The notes under the pieces were generated by a model. The model was given only the letters and a program-made list of their open reading frames with translations, had not been told where the DNA came from and made no database searches. From positions 69,102-133,101 of the forward strand of contig CAJJDN010000140.1 in the NCBI GenBank assembly GCA_905182985.1: a DNA stretch of 64,000 bases. The letters are read 5' to 3'. Both the position numbers and the translations under genes were made by a program. The number at the start of each line of letters is the position of its first letter. Position 1 is the first letter of the stretch. This stretch comes from Paramecium sonneborni (Eukaryota; Ciliophora; Oligohymenophorea; Peniculida; Parameciidae). Below are positions 9,918 through 21,912 of the stretch, one piece after another.

Positions 9918-12900
9918 TCAAACATATGTATATCTAATTTCTTAATTTTTTTGATTTCTCAAATGATTGAAAGTATATAAAGTAACCACAACTTGGATTA
10001 TTTAAAAACTAAGAATTTCAATATAAAGTAAAAAAAGTTGTTACAAAATTGCCAATATAACTAATACTAAAACACCAATCTAAGCCATAATTTGAAATTT
10101 CAGATAATTTTATAATCTTTAAAGAACAGATATTTTAAATGTCCAAGGAGTTGACCAAACATAAGATTAATCAAATTTACTTATCAATAATAATAACAAC
10201 CTTCCACAAAATGTAAGTGAAATAATATGGAGCAACTTAAACCAATTGCTTTATTAACGAATTCCAATATACTCTGGATCTATCTTAAATAAATTCATGA
10301 AAACTATGTAAATCTAAGATGAAAAATGTATAACTATAACTGAAATCATACAAAATCCATATATTAAATCCAGGGTTACAAAAAAATAAATGAATAAAAA
10401 TATATGGATTATATGTTCCATCAAAGATGCTAAAGAATAAAATATTATAAAGGTTTCTGATTCACTACACCAACACTTACGAGACAAAGCAAACAAAAAA
10501 ATAATAACTACAATTGGACTAATTACAGGAGGAGTAAAAATAAATGTAACCTCTTCATTATTACTTGTTATTTCTACTTTCTTATTTGGATTTAGGAGAT
10601 TATTATTATTATTTTATTGATTAGTATCATTTATATTATTGTTACTACTTTAATTATTTACACAGGAATTATTTACAATAATTTGATTCTCTTTACATAT
10701 TAATTAGCAAGTATTATTTATTAATGTAAAAGTAGATTTGCATGCTATACAATCATTTAAATTACAAACTCCACATTAATCAATTCCGCATTCATAATTA
10801 AAAGAATACCTTATATTAGATTTTTATTAAATCTATCCTAAATCATTAAAAGAAGTAAGATTAAAAAAATCAGTGTAATTGCTAATAGGATTGATGAATT
10901 ATATTGTAAAATTTAGTGTTTAATTTCCTTTTGGAATTTAAACTAAATTACTTAAATCTTACCCATTTAAAGTAATATTGTTTACTTATAAATTTGAGAC
11001 ATCTAATTGCAATTTTCCATTTATTGGTATATCAAAATATGTATCAAAAGTTATTGATATGTTATCAGATTCATTTAATAATGTATTTTATTTTTTGATC
11101 CTCACATTCTTAAATTCCATAATATCTAATTTTGGCAATGTTAAATTTCCCTATGCATATATAAATCCTTCTCTGTAATATGCTACTTCCCAATAGTTCT
11201 CTTCTTTTTCTAAGTATTGGTTTGTCATATTTAAAGAATATTGCGTTTTATTGATATACATGGATGAAGCATTAATCTTATTTTCTTGATTATTTGGTAA
11301 TATAAATGGAATTTTCAAAACTCCTTTATCCTACAAATCAGGTGTAATAGTTATTTACCAATTACCTTATGCTAATTAGTAATTATTATCAGTAATAACT
11401 GATAATTACAATGGCTGTGGAATAGCTGCTTATTTAAAATTCTACTCAGCAATTAAGCATTAATCTTTGTAAGCTATTATTTTAATAGTGTAAGGTTTTA
11501 TGTTTTGAAAGTTAATAGCTGAAAATTAAATATTATTAACTTAACCATATTGTAATTAATTTTCGAATTAGATACAATCCTAACATGTAAAATTAGGCAA
11601 AGTTGTAGTTATGTAATATGTAGTAATTTATGTAGAATCCAGACCATTAATTGTAAAATCTACTTCCTCTCCAATATTAAAAGAAGATGTATCTAATGTA
11701 GAAGTTAATTTGTATTTTACAAGTTGAGGTGCTAATTAATTAGATCTAGCCAACTCTTAATTTTGATAAAAGAGTCTTGCCTAAAATAAATAAGAATCAC
11801 AACCAGGTAATAGGATCTCTAATCTTATTACTACTTTATTTAATTTTGATTCTAATAGACTAGATTTATAGATATTATTTGACTAAGAACATTCCAAATC
11901 CTAGATTTTGCAACTATTTGTTACATATTAATTTGTTAATTCAACAAAAAAGTTAGTATATTATTAATTTAACTATAAATTTAAAATTACAAGTGCATAA
12001 TTTAACATTATAGTTGTATTCTAAGAGAGTGTCATTTATATATTATCTTTAATTGGATTATATAAGATGGATCTTCTTATGCTATCATAATTATTTAAAG
12101 TAACTTTTAAATCAAAATTAATATTATTTAATGAAAGAGGATTGAAAAATTGCTCAAATACTGTTGTATGACAAGAAGATTCAAAAGTAGTAACATATTT
12201 TAATGTCAAAATTTATGTGGAAAACAAAAATTGACTTTATGAATGTAGGTTGCAAAATACAATTTTCATAGTTGTTGGCATTCCAACAATTTAATTGTCT
12301 ACAGACAAAGTGTAATCATAGTTGTTATTAATATTTTAAATAGTTTAAGTAGTCGAAAAAGTTGTTAAATATCCATTATTAGAATCTAAGATCTCTATTT
12401 TATAGTTTATAGGTTCATTAGATGGAATAGTCAATTTTGTAATGTTGATCGAAGTTTAAGAGTTAGATGGCAATTAAACATTACTGATGATTATTTTATT
12501 CTCTTATTGTTTTATATTATTAAAAACAATTCCACTTAATTAAACTGGATTTTCCAATATACCATTTGTTGTTATTACTATTTAAGATTAAGTTGGATAT
12601 GTGATGGTAGTACCATCAATATTTATTATTAAAGGAGCAGCTACATAAGTTGTAGTTGGTTGATTTATTGATATAGGAATATTTTTGGGCTAAAATTAGA
12701 GTTAAACAAGTTATGTGAAAATTAATGATTTTGTTGCAATAACTGAAGCATTCAATTGAACTGGATCAGTAAATGTAGTTAATGGGTTGTTTATATTAAT
12801 AAAAATGATTTAGAATGTAGGTGTGGCAGACTTGAATGTTATTATAAACTTACTATATACTAAATTACATGCTCCATTAGTTAATCCTGTTATTCCACAA

Positions 12901-13103
12901 ACAATATTTTCTTAACCAAGTATTTGATTAGGCAATTAAACATCCACCTATATATCTGAAGAAGTTGGAAAGATTGTAGTAATGTTGAATGTTATGGTAT
13001 TAGCTGCCTATTAAATTGTATTATTCTTCTGGTCATAAACTATAGTCACTGATGCTAAAGAGCTTACTATTAAAGTGCTTAAGATGATTATAATTGAATT
13101 CAT
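9918..13103 (-). CDS. Large secreted/multi-pass membrane protein, 1061 aa
   Basis: A single intronless frame of 1062 codons. Residues 1-18 form a signal peptide (MNSIIIILSTLIVSSLAS). Residues about 20-850 are an Asn/Thr/Ser-rich, beta-looking ectodomain with many N-x-S/T sites. A compact cysteine cluster (CGIDQCGVCNLNDCIACKS) and a second one (CQLICKENQIIVNNSCV) follow at about 770-815, recalling the Cys-rich stalks of ciliate surface proteins. From about residue 856 several hydrophobic segments follow (VISPIVVIIFLFALS and others), separated by short loops. The C-terminus is probably cytosolic and charged. It resembles predicted ciliate transmembrane proteins of unknown role; a surface receptor or adhesion role is only a guess. 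Confidence 0.8.
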
Positions 13104-13219
13104 AAATAATTTACTATTATGTTATTAAGACTATTTTTGAATAGTTTTACTACAAAATTAAGTTCACTTTTTTATATATTTTTTATTATTTTAATAAAGA
13201 ATATTTTTTAAAGGCATTC

Positions 13220-14035
13220 ATGGCCAATAGATGCTAATTTGAAAACTCGAATGATATTGGTGTTTTTTCTAAACTTACAAATTCATATTGCTTAGTTGCA
13301 CTTGGTGGAAGTGAAAACTTCTATTCTGTGTTTGAATCTGAACTTGGATTAAGTATGCCTGTCATTCATTGTTCAATTGGAGGTACAAGAATTATTGGAA
13401 GATTAACAGCAGGTATTTTGAATGATAAATTATATAGGAAATAAAAATGGGCTTTTAGTTCCAAATACATGCACAGATCAAGAATTGAAATAGATTAGAA
13501 ATTCATTACCGGATGAGGTTAAAGTATTTAAATCAATTAAAATTATAGGTTAAAAGAGTGGAAGAAAAGCTATCAGCTCTTGGAAATTGTATTGCTTGCA
13601 ATGATTATGTTGCATTAATTCATTCTGATTTAGATAAAGAAACTGAGGAAATTATAGCTGATACTCTTGGTGTTGAAGTATTTAGAACTACAGTGGCATA
13701 ATAAGTCTTAGTTGGAACTTATTGCTGCTTTAATAATTAAGGAGGACTTGTTCATCCATTAACTACTGTTGAAGAATTGGATGAATTAGCTAACTTACTT
13801 TAAATTCCATTATGCGCAGGAACAGTTAATAGAGGAAGTGATATAATTGCATCAGGACTAGTTGTTAATGATGTTGCAGCATTTTGTGGTATCAATCCAA
13901 TTAAACTTTAATATAGGTCTTGATACAACATCAACAGAAATCACTGTTATTGAAAAAATATTTAAACTATAAGATAAAAATAAATAAAATTTAGAAGTAC
14001 AAATTCGTTAAGATATGATGTAAGAATTAGAATGA
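13220..14035 (+). CDS. EIF6: Translation initiation factor 6
   Basis: Anti-association factor that binds the 60S subunit and acts in its late maturation. The spliced product is exactly 245 residues, the length found in yeast and human. It opens [20 protein letters not shown] and contains [42 protein letters not shown] and [11 protein letters not shown]. Introns at 13413-13437 (25), 13524-13548 (25) and 13889-13916 (28); exons sum to 738 nt. The C-terminal tail after IEKIFKLQD is short and Gln-rich. Start 116 nt from the divergent start of the membrane protein gene. Confidence 0.96.
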
Positions 14036-14402
14036 TCATAAATTTACATTTTGTTTTATATTAGAGTAACGAAAATAAATAATTTAATGAGTTATTGAAT
14101 TTTTAACTACAATCAAAATTTAATTGCAAGGATTATCCATAAAAAAGTTTTCTAAGAATTTTATTTTGAGAACAACAATACCTATCATTTATAAATTAAT
14201 ATAGGATAGCTATAAATTTAAAATTTGATTTTTATTTAATCTCAATTTATAAACCTTTTATATTGTTTTATTTTGTGATTTTGATTTAAAGTTTGAATAG
14301 ATAATTGCGCTACATATTGTGCTTTATTAATTATTCCTAAAATTTTCCTATCTCATTTAATTATTATCGTTTTTAAATTATTTGAAAATGATTTATTTTT
14401 GA
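14036..14402. other. Intergenic, nothing recognised
   Basis: About 370 nt of AT-rich sequence between convergent stops. No RNA gene, repeat or supported ORF was seen. Confidence 0.5.
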
Positions 14403-14777
14403 TCATAATGACTAATCTTGGTCTCTTTTTTAAGAATATTAATAAAGATTCTTCTTAATTACTAATAAGTAACTTTTATTCTCCTGCAATTAAATTTATG
14501 GATTTATTCTATAAATTTAATTATATTTTAATTTAATTTATTAAGAAATTTTTTGTGAATTCCTAAATTTTATCTTGAAATCCTTCTTAGATTGGGTTAG
14601 TTATGATTAGTCTGTGATAGCTAATTAAAATTAATCATTTTAACTTATTCTCCGTTCTAATAAATGAATATAAACATATAAATTATCAAGATCATCTAAT
14701 TTATCAATATAAAGATTATAAAATGCCCCATTTTTAGGAAAATCTTAGCAAAAATCAATATATTCTCTTAAAAGCAT
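14403..14777 (-). CDS. Hypothetical protein, 124 aa
   Basis: Unrecognised intronless ORF starting MLLREYIDFCQDFPKNGAFY, with an in-frame TGA 9 nt upstream of the ATG that fixes the start. It uses TAA/TAG as Gln often, is charged, and has a mixed helical/beta look (LDDLDNLYVYIHLLERRIS). No domain was recognised. Because chance open frames are common under this code, support is moderate. Confidence 0.4.
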
Positions 14778-15230
14778 ATAATCAACTCAAATAATTAAAG
14801 TAAAAATGATTACAAGTGACTGTTTGAGTTTAGATGATTATAACCAAAGTTTAAATTGTCAGCTTATTTGCAAATATTGTCAGATGCTGAAATTGATTAG
14901 TAAAGGTTACAAATAATGTGATAAAGAATGAAGAAAAATCAAGTTTTACAAACTAATAGAGGATATTAAATTGAAAAATTCTAGAGTCAGAAAAATAACG
15001 AAACCTCAAATAGTAAAGAAACTGAAGGTTTTGAGTAAAATATTAACATTCTGTAACCATTTTATTATCAATAATACATTCAAAAGAGTTGTTAAAGTAG
15101 AGTAATTGATTTAAAAAATTTAAAAATATTTAATTCTAGTCGATTAATTAATCTGTTAGTTCATCGCGATGAAGTTTATAAGCAATTGAGTGAATGTGAA
15201 TTTCTAAAATAATCAAAAACGATAAATAAA
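14778..15230. other. 5' flank of the repeat gene with an in-frame open extension
   Basis: The frame of the following gene stays open upstream to an ATG near 14931, which would add about 100 residues before the signal peptide. The signal-peptide methionine at 15231 is preferred as the start; the upstream part is either untranslated leader or an unspliced remnant. Confidence 0.4.
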
Positions 15231-17708
15231 ATGTTCAAAGCTATTGTTGTCTTAATATTAGTCATTTCATTATCGGCTTCAAATATCAGAAAGCACCATA
15301 ATGACATAAAAAAGAGGCAAGAGAAAGAATAAATTTTGGTAGAGAACTAAAAGTTCAATATAAAATAAAAAGAGTCATCATAGACATTTAAACGATTATA
15401 ATAAACTAATAATGAAAATGTATTGGGTAGTAAAAAAGAAAGTTTATTAGAAAAAAATTTAGATGTAAAGAAAAATGATTTAAGTGAAGAAAACATACTA
15501 TCAGAATAAGAAAACATAAATTTGGAAATAATAACAACATAAACAAAAGAAAAACATAAAAAATCATAAGAAAAATAAGCAAATTAAGTTGCAAATAAAA
15601 GTAATGAATTATAAATTATTTTAGACTAATTGACAAATAAAAATTTATTAGAAGAGAATGTTGTTGCTGATGAAAGAGCTAGATCAAATGAAGAATGGAT
15701 GTAAAAACTCGCTAATGATGTTTCTACAATTAAATAAAACATCAAAGCTTAATTAGATGCTGATCATATTGCTTTTGTAGAAGAGAATGTAGTTGCTGAT
15801 GGAAGAGGTAGATCAAATGAAGAATGGATGTAAAAGATTGCTAATGATGTTTCTACAATTAAATAAAACATCAAAGCTTAATTAGATGCTGATCATATTG
15901 CTTTTGTAGAAGAGAATGTAGTTGCTGATGGAAGAGGTAGATCAAATGAAGAATGGATGTAAAAGATTGCTAACGATGTTTCTACAATTAAAATGAACAT
16001 CAAAGCTTAATTAGATGCTGATCATATTGCTTTTGTAGAAGAGAATGTTGTTGCTGATGGAAGAGGTAGATCAAATGAAGAATGGATGTAAAAGATTGCT
16101 AATGATGTTTCTACAATTAAATAAAACATCAAAGCTTAATTAGATGCTGATCATATTGCTTTTGTAGAAGAGAATGTAGTTGCTGATGGAAGAGGTAGAT
16201 CAAATGAAGAATGGATGTAAAAGATTGCTAACGATGTTTCTACAATTAAAATGAACATCAAAGCTTAATTAGATGCTGATCATATTGCTTTTGTAGAAGA
16301 GAATGTTGTTGCTGATGGAAGAGGTAGATCAAATGAAGAATGGATGTAAAAGATTGCTAATGATGTTTCTACAATTAAATAAAACATCAAAGCTTAATTA
16401 GATGCTGATCATATTGCTTTTGTAGAAGAGAATGTAGTTGCTGATGGAAGAGGTAGATCAAATGAAGAATGGATGTAAAAGATTGCTAACGATGTTTCTA
16501 CAATTAAAATGAACATCAAAGCTTAATTAGATGCTGATCATATTGCTTTTGTAGAAGAGAATGTTGTTGCTGATGGAAGAGGTAGATCAAATGAAGAATG
16601 GATGTAAAAGATTGCTAATGATGTTTCTACAATTAAATAAAACATCAAAGCTTAATTAGATGCTGATCATATTGCTTTTGTAGAAGAGAATGTAGTTGCT
16701 GATGGAAGAGGTAGATCAAATGAAGAATGGATGTAAAAGATTGCTAACGATGTTTCTACAATTAAAATGAACATCAAAGCTTAATTAGATGCTGATCATA
16801 TTGCTTTTGTAGAAGAGAATGTTGTTGCTGATGGAAGAGGTAGATCAAATGAAGAATGGATGTAAAAGATTGCTAATGATGTTTCTACAATTAAATAAAA
16901 CATCAAAGCTTAATTAGATGCTGATCATATTGCTTTTGTAGAAGAGAATGTAGTTGCTGATGGAAGAGGTAGATCAAATGAAGAATGGATGTAAAAGATT
17001 GCTAACGATGTTTCTACAATTAAAATGAACATCAAAGCTTAATTAGATGCTGATCATATTGCTTTTGTAGAAGAGAATGTTGTTGCTGATGGAAGAGGTA
17101 GATCAAATGAAGAATGGATGTAAAAGATTGCTAATGATGTTTCTACAATTAAATAAAACATCAAAGCTTAATTAGATGCTGATCATATTGCTTTTGTAGA
17201 AGAGAATGTAGTTGCTGATGGAAGAGCTAGATCAAATGAAGAATGGATGTAAAAGATTGCTAACGATGTTTCTACAATTAAAATGAACATCAAAGCTTAA
17301 TTAGATGCTGATCATATTGCTTTTGTAGAAGAGAATGTTGTTGCTGATGGAAGAGGTAGATCAAATGAAGAATGGATGTAAAAGATTGCTAATGATGTTT
17401 CTACAATTAAATAAAACATCAAAGCCTAATTAGATGCTGATCATATTGCTTTTGTAGAAGAGAATGTAGTTGCTGATGGAAGAGCTAGATCAAATGAAGA
17501 ATGGATGTAAAAGATCGCAAATGATGTTTCAACAATTAAATAGAACATAAATACTTAACTCAAAAATTTAGAATTTGTATAATAAAATCATATTGATAGT
17601 GCATTAGTAGACGAATAAGAACAGCAACCCTAAGATTATTGGTCTTAAAAATTAAAAGAAGATATAAATAAAATCAAACAAGATAATTCTAATAAAAAAT
17701 TAGAATGA
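15231..17708 (+). CDS. Secreted protein with fifteen 43-aa repeats, 825 aa
   Basis: Begins with a classical signal peptide (MFKAIVVLILVISLSASN), followed by a Lys/Glu-rich linker of about 120 residues and then fifteen tandem 43-residue units (about residues 142-786). A typical unit reads ENVVADGRGRSNEEWMQK, then IANDVSTIKQNIKAQLDADH and IAFVE. Spacing of Val/Ile/Leu suggests helix and possibly coiled coil. The units are nearly identical, so the protein is likely an elongated secreted or vesicle-content protein. No family was recognised; trichocyst or surface-coat roles are guesses. No cysteine occurs in the repeats. The reading frame is kept across the array (stop 17706-17708). Confidence 0.85.
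15654..17588 (+). repeat. 15 x 129-bp coding tandem repeat with 258-bp higher-order period
   Basis: Unit starts fall at 15654 + 129n (n = 0-14). From the third unit onward the units alternate strictly between a GTA...AACGAT...AAAATGAAC type and a GTT...AATGAT...AAATAAAAC type, so the real repeating block is 258 bp. The first units and the last unit carry more differences, as expected at the edges of an array homogenised by unequal exchange. Confidence 0.97.
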
Positions 17709-18074
17709 TTTATTCATATAAAATAAAAACCATTATTTTTGCTATTTTTCTATAAAATATTATAATCTTTTTATTCTATTTTATAAACATTGAATATAAT
17801 CATAAAAATAAATATTATTAACTTAATTACAAATGAATAATTAACTTAATTTGATATCAATAACCTCAACCTTATCATACATTAAAATACTTTGTATTTA
17901 TTAAGTTCTAAGGTCTATTCATAATAATTTTATTTACCTCATAACAGTTCATTTTCTTTTAAAAAGATATAAAAAAAAGACACATATAAATAAAAAGAAA
18001 AAAGCATCTTCTTCAATTCACATTTTTTAAAATATGTAAAACTTTTCTTATATATTATATTTTTATATTAATTT
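17709..18074. other. Intergenic, nothing recognised
   Basis: About 365 nt of AT-rich sequence between two convergent genes. No ORF, RNA gene or repeat is supported. Confidence 0.5.
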
Positions 18075-18434
18075 TCACTTGCTTGAGCATATCAAATACG
18101 TTCCAATAAAAATTAAAATTAATCCAACCCAAGTCTTTTACTTCAATTGCTTCTTTTTTAAGCGAGATTCAGTTATTACAGTAGTTGCTGAATTAACACA
18201 ATTCACAATAACAGGTCCAAGACTTAATGGAGAATGACCCAATAGGTAGTAATAAAATATAGATGCGCTTTAATTTATTCCAAAAGGAATAATAAACTTG
18301 TAATCAAGGATTGTTGAAATAAAAGATTTAAATCCGAAAAGGTCTTACTATTTATTACCAACTCCAGATTCCATAAATGGGTTGGTAATTCCCCATATTA
18401 TTCCAACAAGTAATAAACCTATTATATAAATCAT
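18075..18434 (-). CDS. TMEM234: TMEM234-family small membrane protein, 119 aa
   Basis: EamA/DMT-like four-helix membrane protein. Recognised by the N-terminal LVGIIWGITNPFMESG, the central FIIPFGINQSASIFYYYLLG, PLSLGPVIVNCVNSATTVIT and the final GLILIFIGTYLICSS. These match the TMEM234 pattern (WGGTQPL, LMPFLLNQCGS, YYLTL, VPICNSLA) in order. Intronless, 120 codons. The length fits the core family without the human C-terminal tail. Biochemical function of the family is not established. Confidence 0.85.
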
Positions 18435-18732
18435 AAAATAATTAAAGATAATTTTTTAGCAATTTTTGGTCTTTACTCTTAAGAAGAGATCAAATATATT
18501 AAGCTAGTTGCTGAAATTGAGGAGATGATAGCTTAGAAGTCCTATAAAAATATTTTTAAGTCTTATGTTAATTATAATGATGAAAAAAAATTAAGTACTT
18601 TTGCAATAATTGAAGCTCAGACTTTGGAATATAAAATTCATTTGAAAATATATTTGAAAATTTCATAGAAGCTCAAGAAAAAAAATTACATTTTTACTAA
18701 ATAGGAATAATTTATATATTACTAAAATTACA

Positions 18733-19628
18733 TCAAATAACAGCATATCCTCCTTCGCTTTATAACCCTCTAAATTTCTTAATTATTCCAAAAGCTTTGA
18801 TAACAGTAAAATTAATTCCATCCTTAACTAAATGAGGAAAATCTTTCCAAAAATGAGAGTGAGGTAGCGCATCTACTCCACTAAGCTAGTATTATTTTTT
18901 GTTGTAAGCTATGCCTCCCCCAAAATAAAGGCCTGCAGCTAAAATAATATATAAAAGCATAGTTTAACTGCCCCCGCCTAGAATTAATTTAATAAATACT
19001 AGGAGAAGATCCTTATCGACAACCAGCTGAATGTTAAATACCCAACCTAATATTGCATTTGCTAGAATCAATAACCCTAAAGTTAGGCTCATCTTTTCCA
19101 CAAGTTATTTCAAAAGTAACAGATCTTGGACTCATTTACATTTATTCATTATCTGCAATTATTTTTTGTAATCCACCATCATCTTTAACATCAAAACACA
19201 TATCGCCTTAGAATTAATTTAAAAAAACCTTATTTATAAGTTATGGAAATTCCTAATTCAGGATAAATTGGATTAATATAGCCAAATTCTTGAGTTTCTT
19301 TTAATCCCAAGACCTTTATATTGAATAATTATATACATCGCAATTTTCAGTTACCTTGCCCATTACTTCAAGTGCTTCAAATGCAGCAACATCTCGACCT
19401 TAACATCTCACAGCTCCTATGCAAAAATTAAATTCATAAATCATATTAAACATCCCCATGCCTTTATAAATTTGTATATTAAAAGTTACTTGTATCAGTA
19501 TCAGGTACTTAATAGTTATTGATGTTGTGAAGTTTTTAGATGTCATAAATGTATCCATAAGAATCGTGCCATAGGCAATTTTTATCTGTTGCATAAGACG
19601 TGGTAATTAAAAACAACACAGAAAACAT
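18733..19628 (-). CDS. MRH-domain type I membrane receptor (Atg27/M6PR-like), 266 aa
   Basis: Signal peptide (MFSVLFLITTSYA), then a lumenal mannose-6-phosphate-receptor-homology domain with paired cysteines (NCLWHDSYGYIYDIQKL, EFNFCIGAVRCQG, ENCDV, GDMCFDVKDDGG, EITCGKDEPN, KCNI...AGC). One transmembrane helix follows at about residues 190-210 (LLYIILAAGLYFGGGIAY), then a cytosolic tail with the LPHSHFWKDFPHLVKDGI signature seen in Atg27-type receptors. Four introns: 19462-19489 (28), 19314-19336 (23), 19207-19228 (22, starts GTTT), 18978-18999 (22); exons total 801 nt. Likely sorts lumenal cargo between Golgi, endosomes or autophagic membranes; the ligand is unknown. Confidence 0.82.
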
Positions 19629-19646
19629 TTTATAATATTAATTATT

Positions 19647-21824
19647 TCATCTAAAATAACTACGGAAATTTAATTCATCAGCGATTTCCATGCTTTGATT
19701 TTTTTTGAATGATGGTTCAAAATTTTCTTTTCCACATTTATTAGGTGCATTTTTTTCATGAGAACAAATGTGCTTAAATGGTTCCTTAAACTATTAAATA
19801 CTGCTTTGCATATCATTGTAAGTTGGACTACTTTAATTCAATTAAGATTAGAAATAGCTTTGGAATGATTCAATTTCGCTTTTACTTGACTCTTCAGTTT
19901 TCTTATTCTCATTTACATCCCAAAATTAAACATTAATAGCTGATGTGTCAAATAGATATTTGGGATATTTAATAGGCTTAGAGGTTTTTAATTTTAATGC
20001 TTCAGTATTGTCACCTTTAGGTTTTATCTCCTTTCTCAGTTTAACTTTGTATATATTTTGCATCATGATAGAAATATTCTCTAACATTTGATCTAATGTT
20101 TCGTTGCTCAATAATAACATCTCATCAACATCAATCATATTATGATAGCATTGCGCAATTTTTTAAAGTTTATTTCTTTCATCCTAAAGATCTTTACTTA
20201 ATTATTTGTATTTTCTCGTTTTAGCTTTTTAATTCGCATATCTCTTTTTTGTTTAAATTATAGCTTCCTATTACTTTAATTTAAGTTCATTAACTTAAGA
20301 TTCAAGCGTTTACTTCTCTGATTTCATTATAATGAACTCTTCCTCTAAATTTTAATATTTTTTTATCATCCCAAAAGAATCAATAATATCTTATTTAACT
20401 TCGACATCTCTGCTTCCTTTTTCTGGAACCCAAAGTACTCCAACACCATGATAGTGTAAATGAGTCCATTAATAAGGTAAATCTTTGTTAATCATGGCTT
20501 ATATATGATCAGAAGCTGTAAATTAGGATTTAAATATTTTTCTTTGCTCTTCAAGCTTTTCTATAATTTTTAGCATCATTTCTTATTACTATTTATCATC
20601 AACTCTTGCTTTTTGCAATTCTTCAATTTTGGTTTCATAATCTTTAATTACTCTATTGAGACTTTCATCATTATCAAAGCCAACAATATTCTTGGATACA
20701 TTATTTTCAATTTTTTTTGCATTAGTACCAAATCTTAAAGTAGACAAAGTTTATTCAAACTAACTGTAACAAGGATTAACACATAGAATTATAGCAGTTC
20801 TTGAGTTACCTCCTAAGGAAGATCTTAAAATCTTAGTTAATGGCGAGTTTCGATATGGAATATGTTGATCGCTAAATAATATAAAATTCTTACTTTCGCC
20901 CTTGAGCTCTTAGAGATATCACTTGAGTCAAAAAAAACAAACTTTTATTGATGTGTTTGGATTCATTTTGTCTATCTTTATATTGAGTCCCACTTCCTCC
21001 TGCTGAAGTTCCTCTTTTTTTAAGCATTGAATCATGGATGTTGATTTTTTCAGATCCTGCTAAATCAACAAAATTAAGAATAGATTCAGTAATCACAGAA
21101 TTTGGTCCAATAGTATTTGGAACACATCTAACATAAAGTCTGAAAATGGTATGAGATCTACTACTACAATGATTCATAACAGTTGAAGCATAATGCCTAT
21201 TACTTTCTCCAAATTGAAGAATATCCATAATTTCATCAATAGTTGTGACAACTTCTTCAACCGCTCCCTTAATAACAAATTCTCTATTAAAATCTTCATT
21301 TATGAGTAAAGTTTCGCTTAATCTCTCTTGAGTAGATAGTAGGTCGTAAACTTAATCAGTATAGATTTCAACATAGCTGCATCTTAAGAAAAACTATTTG
21401 TCTTATTGTTTCTGAATATCTGCAAAAAGATCTTTGAGTGCTTATTTTAAAATTCCTTCTTCTTAATCATATCCCATCATAGTGTAAGTCTTACCACTTC
21501 CTGTTTATCCATACATGAATACTGTCCCATTTATACCCTACAATGATGATAATGTTATTCTTTATATCTACTATTAGTAAATAAATTTAGTGGTGTGTTT
21601 GGGATCGAAACATTAATCTATTGATATGAGATTGATTATTTACTGAAAGTAAACTCTACTCTTTGTCCAGGTACAAATTTACGCATTCTAACTAAATCAT
21701 TAAATCTGTCATTAGAAATAGTGATTGTGTCTTGATTTTAAACAGACCAAATTTCAAGATCATTATTATCTTTCTCTAAAACATTTGATGGTCTAATTCT
21801 AACTACAACTTGGATGTTCTCCAT
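19647..21824 (-). CDS. Kinesin motor protein (N-terminal motor), 709 aa
   Basis: Microtubule motor. The motor domain covers residues 1 to about 330: [23 protein letters not shown]-loop [13 protein letters not shown], switch [10 protein letters not shown], switch [39 protein letters not shown] and [15 protein letters not shown] neck and coiled coil follow ([38 protein letters not shown]). Introns 21618-21643 (26) and 20872-20893 (22); 2130 coding nt. The motor most resembles centromere/kinesin-7 or other plus-end types, but subclass is not certain. Starts face the trichocyst gene's stop at a distance of about 90 nt. Confidence 0.92.
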
Positions 21825-21912
21825 TAATTTAAATTAATATTGTTTTAACCGAATATTTTACAATTAAAATGTAGAAATTGTATTGATATTAATATTGCTG
21901 ATAATTCATTAA

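Noticed and set aside
18440..18730. Plus-strand open frame (EEIKYIKLVAEIEEM...)
   Set aside because: No usable start codon, lies between two divergent/convergent minus-strand genes and runs into the antisense of the MRH receptor gene.
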